Below are positions 1-5,699 of a stretch of 6,579 nt of DNA, one piece after another; position 1 is the first letter of the stretch, and every line of letters begins with the position of its first letter. The notes under the pieces are model-generated. The model saw only the letters and a program-made list of their open reading frames with translations. It was not told the origin of the DNA and searched no databases. Location: the NCBI GenBank assembly GCA_009917805.1, contig RGES01000074.1, positions 1 to 6,579 on the forward strand, written 5' to 3'. The stretch is from Verrucomicrobiota bacterium (GTDB lineage Bacteria; Verrucomicrobiota; Verrucomicrobiia; Opitutales; UBA953). The position numbers and the translations under genes were made by a program.

Positions 1-695
1 GCGGCGTTCTCGACGTCGGTGACGCCGCCGACGCGGTCCGGGATGCCCCAAGGGCCCTTGAAGGACTTGTCCTGGATGAAGTCATCGAAGGTCTGCCCCA
101 GCACGTGCGCCGGCTCCGGGTAGCCCATGAAGTACATCGCGAGGTCGACCATGTGCAGCAGGTCGATGAGCGGTCCGCCGCCGGAGAGTTCCTTGGTGGT
201 GAACCAGCCGCCGAAACCCGGGATGCCGGTGCGGCGGATCCACTTCGCCTGCGCGGAGTTGATCTTCCCGACCTGGCCCTGCTCGACGTACTTGATCATC
301 GCCTGCGACTCGGGACGGGCGCGGTTGTTGAAGTTGAACATCACGTGCTTACCCGACTTCTTCGCAGCGGCGATGATCTCGAGGACCTCCGGAGCGCTGA
401 GCGCCGGGGGCTTCTCGCAGAAGACATGCTTGCCGGCGTTGAGGCACTGGATGGCGAGCGAGGCGTGGAACTTGTTCGGTACGATGACGCTGACGGCCTG
501 GATCTCCTTGCGCTCAGCCAGCATGGCGTCGACGGACTCATAATGATGAGGGATGCCCCACTTCTCGGCGGCCTTCTTCGCGGCGCCCGGCGCGGGATCC
601 GCGACGGCGACGATTTCCGCATAGGCCTGCTTGAAGCCGGCGGCGTGGTACTGGAGCATGCCGCCTGCTCCGATGACGCCTACTTTGGTAGCCAT
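1..695 (-). CDS. Gfo/Idh/MocA family oxidoreductase, partial (C-terminus beyond left edge)
   Basis: This is a predicted cytoplasmic NAD(P)-dependent sugar or polyol dehydrogenase; the substrate is unknown. Translating leftwards from the ATG at 695-693 gives 231 uninterrupted residues before the window ends, against about 330-400 for the family, so only the C-terminal part is missing. The N-terminal Rossmann fold shows the dinucleotide-binding loop GVIGAGGM (residues 6-13) and the acidic residue ending strand 2 (VADP, D33). The family hallmark EKP is at 94-96 (CEKPPAL), followed by the start of the alpha/beta C-terminal domain with SGGGPLIDLLHMVDL (171-185). D178 and H181 there are the likely catalytic pair, one residue closer together than usual. 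No signal peptide is seen. The gene lies 24 bases after the isomerase/epimerase stop, in the same frame and probably the same transcript. No Shine-Dalgarno sequence precedes the ATG. Family assignment is firm; substrate and pathway are not. Confidence 0.93.
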   Translation of the reverse strand, partial: MATKVGVIGAGGMLQYHAAGFKQAYAEIVAVADPAPGAAKKAAEKWGIPHHYESVDAMLAERKEIQAVSVIVPNKFHASLAIQCLNAGKHVFCEKPPALSAPEVLEIIAAAKKSGKHVMFNFNNRARPESQAMIKYVEQGQVGKINSAQAKWIRRTGIPGFGGWFTTKELSGGGPLIDLLHMVDLAMYFMGYPEPAHVLGQTFDDFIQDKSFKGPWGIPDRVGGVTDVENA

Positions 696-719
696 GATAT
701 GGATTCGGTTAGGGTGAGA

Positions 720-1781
720 TCACTTGCCCTGCGCGGCCTTGTCGAAGGCGGCGTCGAAGGCGACCTTGTTGGTCGGGAAGGCGAGCTTCTTGACGTAGGC
801 GGCCGATTCGGCGGCGCCGAAGAAGCGGTCCATGCGGCCGTCTTCCCACTCGACGGAGAGCGGGCCGGCGTAGCCGACGTCGTTGAGGGCGACGATGACG
901 TCCTCGAACTTGATGTCGCCGCGGCCGACGGAACGGAAGTCCCAGGCGCGACGCGGGTCGCAGAAATCGGTGTGGCCGCCGAACACGCCGACGGTGCCGT
1001 CGCCGTGACCCCACCAGACGTCCTTCATGTGGGCGTGGTGGATCTGCTTGCCGAAGGTGCGGATGAACTTCACGTAGTCGACGCCCTGGTAGCCGAGGTG
1101 GCTGGGGTCGTAGTTGAAGCCGAAACGCTTGTGGTTGCCGACGGCGTCGAGCGCGCGCTGGGCGGAGGCGATGTCGAAGGCGATCTCGGTCGGGTGCACT
1201 TCGAGGCCGAAGTAGACGTCGTGCTTCTCGAAGGCCGCCAGGATGGGCTTCCAGCGCTTGGCGAAGTCGTCGTAGCCCTTCTGGAGGAAGGCCTGGTTGG
1301 TCGGCGGGAAGGCGTAGAGGGCGTGCCAGATCGAGGAGCCGGTGAAGCCGTTGACGACGACCTTGCCGGAGCCCTTCGGCTTCTTGGCCATGTACGCCTT
1401 GCCGGCGTTGAAGAACTTGCGGGCGGCCTCGGCGGTCAGCGCCATTTCCTTGGCGGCGCGCTGACGGACGCCTTCGGGCTTACCGTCCCCCCAGACGTGG
1501 GCGGGCAGGATGCACTGGTGGCGCTCGTCGATGTTGTCGCAGGTGGCCTGGCCGACGAGGTGCGAGGAGATCGCCCAGCAACCGAGGTCGTGCTTCTTGA
1601 GGAGTTCCCAGACGGACTCGACATAGCCCTTCTCGTTGACGGCACGGACGACGTCGAAGTGGTCGCCCCAGCAGGCGAGCTCGACACCTTCGTAGCCCAT
1701 GGCTTTGACCTTAGGCAGAAGCTCGGCGATCTTGAGGTCGGCCCACTGGCCGGTGAAGAGGGTAACAGGGCGCTGTGACAT
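720..1781 (-). CDS. sugar phosphate isomerase/epimerase family protein (xylose isomerase-like TIM barrel)
   Basis: A 353-residue protein of the AP-endonuclease-2/xylose-isomerase-like TIM-barrel superfamily, likely a cytoplasmic metal-dependent isomerase, epimerase or lyase acting on a sugar or keto-sugar. The first strand is PVTLFTGQW (5-13), followed by GYEGVELACWGDHFD (29-43). Probable metal ligands are E194 (GLEVHPTE), D225 and H228 (NYDPSHLGYQG), H251 (HHAHMKDV) and E311 (SVEWED), the usual Glu/Asp/His/Glu set. The loop GGHTDFCDPRRAWDFRSVGRGD (268-289) seems typical of a subfamily common in Verrucomicrobia and Planctomycetes. I chose the ATG at 1781 over an in-frame TTG at 1805: the TTG would add only GAHPHIT-type residues lying inside an intergenic hairpin, and conserved sequence begins just after MSQRP. 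There is no Shine-Dalgarno sequence. It lies 77 bases after xylB and 24 before the oxidoreductase, and the pair suggests an oxidation/isomerisation module. Exact reaction unknown. Confidence 0.87.
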   Translation of the reverse strand: MSQRPVTLFTGQWADLKIAELLPKVKAMGYEGVELACWGDHFDVVRAVNEKGYVESVWELLKKHDLGCWAISSHLVGQATCDNIDERHQCILPAHVWGDGKPEGVRQRAAKEMALTAEAARKFFNAGKAYMAKKPKGSGKVVVNGFTGSSIWHALYAFPPTNQAFLQKGYDDFAKRWKPILAAFEKHDVYFGLEVHPTEIAFDIASAQRALDAVGNHKRFGFNYDPSHLGYQGVDYVKFIRTFGKQIHHAHMKDVWWGHGDGTVGVFGGHTDFCDPRRAWDFRSVGRGDIKFEDVIVALNDVGYAGPLSVEWEDGRMDRFFGAAESAAYVKKLAFPTNKVAFDAAFDKAAQGK

Positions 1782-1788
1782 GGTGATG

Positions 1789-1804
1789 TGGGGGTGAGCC
1801 CCCA
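1789..1804 (-). promoter_or_regulatory. hairpin immediately before the isomerase/epimerase start
   Basis: TGGGGG (1789-1794) and CCCCCA (1799-1804) form a 6-base stem with a 4-base loop, ending 7 bases before the ATG at 1781. In the transcript it would sit over the ribosome landing zone, where no Shine-Dalgarno sequence exists. It overlaps one copy of the shared 14-base element. Short but fully paired; function is inferred. Confidence 0.35.
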
Positions 1805-1811
1805 ATGTCAG
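1798..1811 (-). repeat. shared 14-bp intergenic element, copy 1
   Basis: The minus strand reads CTGACATTGGGGGC. It matches 13 of 14 bases with plus-strand 4730-4743. It lies between xylB and the isomerase/epimerase gene, 16 bases before the latter's ATG. Candidate regulator site; no known consensus is recognised. Confidence 0.35.
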
Positions 1812-1818
1812 CCAATCA

Positions 1819-1839
1819 GCCCACTTTGTTCAAGTGGGC
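1819..1839 (-). promoter_or_regulatory. intercistronic hairpin after xylB
   Basis: GCCCACTT (1819-1826) and AAGTGGGC (1832-1839) are perfect 8-base complementary arms around a 5-base loop. The hairpin begins 19 bases after the xylB stop in the direction of transcription. No run of T follows on the minus strand, so it is not a standard intrinsic terminator. It may stabilise the xylAB message, stop it weakly, or mark a processing point, which would give unequal expression of the downstream pair. Confidence 0.45.
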
Positions 1840-1858
1840 AATGCTCACAGACCCCGAT

Positions 1859-3394
1859 TTATGCCTTCCGCGACAGCGATTGGCCCAGTTCGGCCTCGAG
1901 CTTATCATAAGCCGCCCGGAGGGCCGGGTTGGGTTGCACGACACCGGGGGCCGGAGCACAGAAAACGGGCTCCAGATCGGCCATCTTGGCCCCGCAGGCG
2001 CCTTCGGCGGCGCGGAGCGCGGCACCCAAGGCGGCGGAGTCGGAGACCGCGAGACGGAGGACCGGGGCGCCGAAGACATCGGCGAAGATCTTGGCCACGG
2101 AAGGGTTCTCGGAAGCACCCCCGGTGAGGAGCAGCTGCGTGGTCGGGGTACCGACCCAGCGGCTGTGGTAACGGAGGCTGAGCGCCTGGCCTTCGACGGC
2201 GGCGCGAGGCAGCGAGGCCTTGCTCGCCGGAGCGCCGAGCGCGATGCGACCGGCGGGGCGGCGCGGGGTGATCTCGGGCTCCTCCATCGGGAGCACGGCG
2301 GACACCGCGGCGGGCGCGGCGTCGACGGCGGCGGAGAAAGCAGGCCAGTCGGCGTGACCGCATTCGCGGCGGATGGCCTCGCGGGCGAGCGAACCGTTGC
2401 GCACGCAGACCAGGCTCATGCTGCCGCCCATCGGATTGCCGAAGGCATGGCCGAGGCCGGCGGAGTCGGTGCGGATGCCTTCGATCGCGGCGAAGAGCGT
2501 ATCGCTCGTGCCGAGGCTGATGACGACCTTGCCGGGCTTGGAGGCGCCCATGCCGACGAGGCTGGAAGGATTGTCACCGGTGCCGATGACGACCTGGCAC
2601 TTCGGCGAGAAGCCGTGGCGGGCGACGAAGTAGGCGGAGATCCCGCCGGCGACGGTCGAACCGGGGCGCACGGGCGGAAGCTTGGCGGCGAGGTCGGGCG
2701 CGGTCGCAGCGAGCGCGGCAGGGGCCCAGTCACCCTTCCGGATGTCCATCAGGTTCATGCCGGCGCCGTCGCCGGTGTCGATCGCGGCGTCCTTGCCGGC
2801 GAGCACCGAAGCGAAGAAGGAAGAGACCAGATGCACGCGCTTGGTCTTGGCCCAGGCGGCAGGCTCGAGCTTGGCGAAGCGGCGGATCTGCGGGCCGGTG
2901 AAGCGCATCGTCGCGACCGAGCCGGTCAGGTCGCAGACGGCCTGGTCGCCGCCAAGGGCGGCGGCGATCTCCGCGCATTCGGCCGCGGTGGACGAATCCA
3001 TCCAGATCGGCGAAGAGCGACGGGAGAGGACCGGCGAGACCTTCGCGGAGAGCGAGGTCGAACGGTTGCCATCGGCCAAGGCGGCCTCGTAGCCGGCGGC
3101 GAGATAGACGCTGCCGTGCTGCTGGCCGGAGACGGAGACCGCGTCGACCTTAGAGAGGTCGGTCAGCTTGGCGAGGCGATCGAGCGCGAGCTCGAGGCCG
3201 TCCAGCCAGAGGAGCGGATCGGCGTGCACTTCGCCGCCCTGCCCTCCGCGGAGGAATCCTTCCGGATGTCCGCGGTCGGGGAAGTCGGCGCCGAAGGCCG
3301 CGCGGGCGCGGGCGACCGTCGTGCCTTTCGCCGTGTCCAGCAAGAGCGCCGTCGCGCTCTGCGTGGACAGGTCAAGACCCAGGACGATCGCCAT
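1859..3394 (-). CDS. xylB: xylulokinase (FGGY family, eukaryotic-like type)
   Basis: Phosphorylates D-xylulose with ATP to D-xylulose 5-phosphate, the second cytoplasmic step of the isomerase route of xylose catabolism. The protein has 511 residues, versus about 484 for E. coli XylB. The N-terminal FGGY domain opens with LGLDLSTQS (5-13, phosphate-binding loop with D8) and contains SGQQHGSVYL (89-98), WMDSST (131-136), RFTGPQI (164-170) and DTGDGAGMNLMDI (206-218). The C-terminal domain has TGDNPSSLVGM (272-282, probable catalytic base D273), the nucleotide-binding SLGTSDTLF (293-301) and TGGASENPSVAKIFADVFGAPV (424-445). These motifs match, from memory, human XYLB better than the short enterobacterial enzyme. 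The ATG at 3394 is 4 bases after the xylA stop; the stop itself forms part of a TGAGG that lies too close (2 bases) for a normal ribosome binding site, so translational coupling is likely. The stop is TAA at 1861-1859. Confidence 0.95.
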   Translation of the reverse strand: MAIVLGLDLSTQSATALLLDTAKGTTVARARAAFGADFPDRGHPEGFLRGGQGGEVHADPLLWLDGLELALDRLAKLTDLSKVDAVSVSGQQHGSVYLAAGYEAALADGNRSTSLSAKVSPVLSRRSSPIWMDSSTAAECAEIAAALGGDQAVCDLTGSVATMRFTGPQIRRFAKLEPAAWAKTKRVHLVSSFFASVLAGKDAAIDTGDGAGMNLMDIRKGDWAPAALAATAPDLAAKLPPVRPGSTVAGGISAYFVARHGFSPKCQVVIGTGDNPSSLVGMGASKPGKVVISLGTSDTLFAAIEGIRTDSAGLGHAFGNPMGGSMSLVCVRNGSLAREAIRRECGHADWPAFSAAVDAAPAAVSAVLPMEEPEITPRRPAGRIALGAPASKASLPRAAVEGQALSLRYHSRWVGTPTTQLLLTGGASENPSVAKIFADVFGAPVLRLAVSDSAALGAALRAAEGACGAKMADLEPVFCAPAPGVVQPNPALRAAYDKLEAELGQSLSRKA

Positions 3395-3398
3395 GGCC

Positions 3399-4709
3399 TC
3401 AGCGGACGTACTCGTTGATCAGGTTCTCGAGCATCTCCTGGCGGCCGGACGCGAGCGTCGGCGCCTTGATGCCCTGGGCGTAGGCGTCGAGCTGGGCGAG
3501 GGTGACCTTGCCGGCTTCGACCTTCTTGCCGATGCCGCTGTCCCAGGAAGCGTAACGCTTGGCGACGAACTGGTCCACCTTGCCGTCCTTGATGATCGCG
3601 TGCGCGATCTTGAGGCCGCGGGCGAAGGCGTCCATGCCGCCGATGTGGGCGTGGAAGAGGTCGACCGGCTCGTGCGACTCGCGACGACGCTTGGCGTCGA
3701 AATTGAGGCCGCCCTTGGTGAAGCCGCCCATCTTGAGGATGCGCAGCATGATGTTCGTCGTGAGGTAGAGGTCGGTCGGGAACTGGTCGGTGTCCCAGCC
3801 GAGGAGCGTGTCGCCGCGGTTGGCGTCGACCGAACCGAGGGCGCCGGCGCCCATCGCGACTTCCATCTCATGCTCCATCGTGTGACCGGCGAGCGTGGCG
3901 TGGTTGGTCTCGAGGTTCAGCTTGAAGTGCTTCAGCAGGCCGTATTCGCGGAGGAAGTTGAGGCAGGCGGCCGAGTCGGAGTCGTACTGGTGGGTCGAGG
4001 GTTCGCGCGGCTTGGGCTCGATGAGGAACTGGCCCTTGAAGCCGATCTTCTTCGCATGGTCGACGGCGAGGTGCAGCAGCGCGGCGAGATGGTCGAGCTC
4101 GCGCTTCATGTCGGTGTTGACGAGCGTGGCATAGCCTTCGCGGCCGCCCCAGAAGACGTAGCCTTCGCCGCCGAGGGCCTTGGTGGCCTCGAGCGCATGA
4201 CGGACCTGGCTGGCGCCGTAGGCGAACACGTCGGCGTTGGGCGAGGTGCCCGCGCCCTGCGCGTAGCGGGGATGGGAGAAGAGGCAGGCCGTGCCCCAGA
4301 GGAGCTTCTTACCGGTGCCCTTCTGGTAGGCCTTCAGCTCCTTCGTGACGCGGGCGAGGTTCGCGTGCGTCTCGGCGAGGGTCTTGCCTTCGGGCGCGAT
4401 GTCGCGGTCGTGGAAGCAATAGAAGTCGATCTGGCACTTCTGGAGGAATTCGAAGAACACCGGGACGCGGCGCAGGGCGTTGTCGAGGGAGTCGGAGCCG
4501 TCGTCCCAGGGCATGAGGGCGGTGCCGGCGCCGAACGGGTCGGACAGGCTGTTGCGCATCACGTGCCAGTAGGCCGCGGCGAAGCGCATGTGATCCTTCA
4601 TCTTCTTTCCGCCGATCTTCTCATCCGGATTGTAGTGCTTGAAGGCGAACGGGTTCTTGGACTTCGGTCCTTCGAACTCGATGACCGGGACATTAGGGAA
4701 GTGCGACAT
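3399..4709 (-). CDS. xylA: xylose isomerase
   Basis: Interconverts D-xylose and D-xylulose in the cytoplasm using two divalent metal ions; first gene of the leftward cluster. At 436 residues it has the length of class II enzymes (E. coli 440). All expected active-site residues are visible, each one position below E. coli numbering: H100 and D103 (FHDRDIAPEG), W188-G-G-R (WGGREGY), E231 and K233 (LIEPKP signature), E267 and H270 (LNLETNHATLAGH), D295 (SVDANRGD), D306 and D308 (GWDTDQF) and D338 (GGLNFDAK). It ends with the typical SGRQEMLENLINEYV. The ATG at 4709 is secure, because an in-frame TAA stands two codons upstream. The bases before it are pyrimidine-rich (CCTCCCTCCC), with no Shine-Dalgarno sequence. 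The TGA stop is 4 bases before xylB. The divergent region upstream contains two inverted repeats that may mediate sugar-dependent control (inference). Confidence 0.98.
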   Translation of the reverse strand: MSHFPNVPVIEFEGPKSKNPFAFKHYNPDEKIGGKKMKDHMRFAAAYWHVMRNSLSDPFGAGTALMPWDDGSDSLDNALRRVPVFFEFLQKCQIDFYCFHDRDIAPEGKTLAETHANLARVTKELKAYQKGTGKKLLWGTACLFSHPRYAQGAGTSPNADVFAYGASQVRHALEATKALGGEGYVFWGGREGYATLVNTDMKRELDHLAALLHLAVDHAKKIGFKGQFLIEPKPREPSTHQYDSDSAACLNFLREYGLLKHFKLNLETNHATLAGHTMEHEMEVAMGAGALGSVDANRGDTLLGWDTDQFPTDLYLTTNIMLRILKMGGFTKGGLNFDAKRRRESHEPVDLFHAHIGGMDAFARGLKIAHAIIKDGKVDQFVAKRYASWDSGIGKKVEAGKVTLAQLDAYAQGIKAPTLASGRQEMLENLINEYVR

Positions 4710-4729
4710 GACTTATGGGAGGGAGGGTT

Positions 4730-4743
4730 CTGACATTGGAGGC
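4730..4743 (+). repeat. shared 14-bp intergenic element, copy 2
   Basis: The plus strand reads CTGACATTGGAGGC, one base different from the copy at 1798-1811. It lies 20 bases before the xylA ATG, on the opposite strand relative to the gene, and overlaps the left arm of the 13-bp inverted repeat. Confidence 0.35.
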
Positions 4744-4780
4744 AGGCCCCATGCTGCCAAGAAAGGAATGGGGCCGGCCT
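4740..4780. repeat. 13-bp inverted repeat with 15-bp loop
   Basis: The left arm AGGCAGGCCCCAT (4740-4752) pairs with ATGGGGCCGGCCT (4768-4780), with one mismatch (A4744 opposite G4776). The loop is 4753-4767. It lies 30 bases before the xylA start and could be a two-half-site operator or a hairpin in the xylA leader. There is no following T-tract. Function is inferred only from position. Confidence 0.5.
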
Positions 4781-4816
4781 ATGAACGAAACGACAGGCAG
4801 GGAGTCCGCATACAAC

Positions 4817-4830
4817 TGCGCCTTGCGCCT
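4817..4830 (+). repeat. tandem 7-bp duplication TGCGCCT
   Basis: TGCGCCT occurs twice back to back (4817-4823 and 4824-4830). The second copy runs into the left arm of the 21-bp dyad before panC, sharing its CCT. It may be a slippage product or an accessory half-site. Confidence 0.45.
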
Positions 4831-4848
4831 ACGCGGGACCCGCGTAGG
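4828..4848. promoter_or_regulatory. perfect 21-bp dyad, candidate operator or leader hairpin of panC
   Basis: The arms CCTACGCGGG (4828-4837) and CCCGCGTAGG (4839-4848) are exact reverse complements around a single central A at 4838. The dyad ends 8 bases before the panC ATG. As DNA it is a candidate binding site for a dimeric repressor. As RNA it would form a very stable GC hairpin that buries the only AGG resembling a panC ribosome binding site. No T-tract follows, so a terminator is unlikely. Confidence 0.6.
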
Positions 4849-4856
4849 TTGGCGGC

Positions 4857-5699
4857 ATGGAGGTCGTCCACACCATCCCCGAACTACGCGCCGCGGTCGC
4901 CCGGGCCCGTCAGGCGGGCCAGGCCGTCGGCTTCGTGCCGACCATGGGGTGCCTGCACGAAGGACACCTCAGCCTGATCCGCCGGGCCAAGCAGGAAGCC
5001 GCCTTCGTCGTGGTCTCGATCTTCGTGAACCCGACCCAGTTCGGAGCCAACGAAGACTTCTCCAAGTATCCCCGCACCTTCGAGGACGATCGCCGCGGGT
5101 GCGAAGCCGCGGGCGCCAGCCTGATCTTCGCGCCGTCCGCCGCCGACTTCTACCCGGCCGGCGCCTCCACCTGGGTCGACGTCGAGGGCGTCTCCGCCAA
5201 GCTCTGCGGCGAATTCCGCCCCGGACATTTCCGCGGCGTCGCCACCGTCGTCGCGATGCTCTTCAACGCCGCGCAGGCGGACCTCGCCGTCTTCGGACGC
5301 AAGGACCTGCAGCAGCTCGCGGTGATCCGCCGCATGGTCCGCGACCTTCATTTTCCCGTGCGCATCGTCGCGCATGACACCGTGCGCGAACCCAACGGCG
5401 TCGCGATGAGCTCGCGGAACCGCTATCTTTCCGCCGAACAGCTGGCTCAGGCGGCGGCCATTCCCGCCGCCCTGGCCGCGGCGCAGGCCCTCGCGAAGAC
5501 CGGCGTCAACGACGCCGTCAGGCTCCGGGACGCGGCCCTTGCCGTACTCGGCAGCCAGCCCGCCCTGAAGCCGCAATATTGCGAGATCGTCGACCTTGAG
5601 ACGATGGCGCCGGTCACGTCGACCGCCGGACTGCGCTGCGCGATCGCGATCGCCTGCCACCTGGGCACGACGCGCCTGATCGACAACGCCGACCTCTGA
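4857..5699 (+). CDS. panC: pantothenate synthetase (pantoate--beta-alanine ligase)
   Basis: Condenses D-pantoate with beta-alanine using ATP, through a pantoyl-adenylate intermediate, to form pantothenate for coenzyme A synthesis. It has 280 residues, close to E. coli PanC (283). The nucleotidyltransferase Rossmann fold shows PTMGCLHEGH (28-37, with the HxGH ATP motif at 34-37), FVNPTQFG (56-63), FRPGHFRGVATVV (120-132), FGRKDLQQ (146-153, with conserved K149, D150 and Q153) and REPNGVAMSSRNRYL (177-191, the KMSKS-like loop). FGRKDLQQ is slightly atypical, since FGEKDYQQ or similar is commoner. An in-frame TAG four codons upstream and the absence of other starts fix the ATG at 4857. Only a weak AGG lies at 4846-4848, on the 3' arm of a perfect dyad. 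It diverges from xylA, with no metabolic link evident, and its neighbour downstream is convergent. Confidence 0.97.
   Translation: MEVVHTIPELRAAVARARQAGQAVGFVPTMGCLHEGHLSLIRRAKQEAAFVVVSIFVNPTQFGANEDFSKYPRTFEDDRRGCEAAGASLIFAPSAADFYPAGASTWVDVEGVSAKLCGEFRPGHFRGVATVVAMLFNAAQADLAVFGRKDLQQLAVIRRMVRDLHFPVRIVAHDTVREPNGVAMSSRNRYLSAEQLAQAAAIPAALAAAQALAKTGVNDAVRLRDAALAVLGSQPALKPQYCEIVDLETMAPVTSTAGLRCAIAIACHLGTTRLIDNADL

Larger units (their letters stand above)
4710..4856. promoter_or_regulatory. divergent xylA-panC intergenic region
   Basis: These 147 bases separate the starts of xylA (leftward) and panC (rightward) and must carry both promoters unless panC is transcribed otherwise. I see no convincing sigma-70 pair on either strand. 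A TTGGCA on the minus strand (4760-4755) has only a poor -10 partner 17 bases on, and a TACAAC on the plus strand (4811-4816) lacks a -35. The region is unusually rich in symmetry, with two inverted repeats and one tandem repeat listed separately. Position and symmetry make a regulatory role likely; the regulator is not encoded in the window. Confidence 0.7.

Noticed and set aside
105..1778. Long plus-strand open frame opposite the oxidoreductase and isomerase genes
   Set aside because: It is antisense to two genes with clear family motifs. Its protein is a low-complexity Val/Gly/Glu/Asp-rich product without recognisable domains, as expected from GC-rich codon bias.
1782..1805. Earlier TTG start at 1805 for the isomerase/epimerase
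   Set aside because: The extra residues lie in a hairpin-forming spacer and do not look conserved; ATG at 1781 leads directly into the first barrel strand.
1819..1839. Rho-independent terminator after xylB
   Set aside because: The stem is good but no T-tract follows on the minus strand, so I list it only as an intercistronic hairpin.
1805..3418. Long plus-strand open frame opposite xylB
   Set aside because: It mirrors xylB almost exactly, and its Gly/Arg/Ala/Glu-rich translation has no domain features.
3168..4733. Long plus-strand open frame opposite xylA
   Set aside because: It is antisense to an xylA with every active-site residue in place; the composition is biased and no motif is seen.
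4732..4760. Sigma-70 promoter for xylA (TTGGCA with 17-base spacing)
   Set aside because: The -10 position reads AATGTC, which matches the consensus at only two of six bases.
4715..5377. Plus-strand frame overlapping the intergenic region and panC, starting after GGGAGG-like sequence
   Set aside because: Within panC it is an out-of-frame Arg/Pro-rich shadow. The purine-rich stretch is better explained as the complement of the pyrimidine-rich xylA leader.
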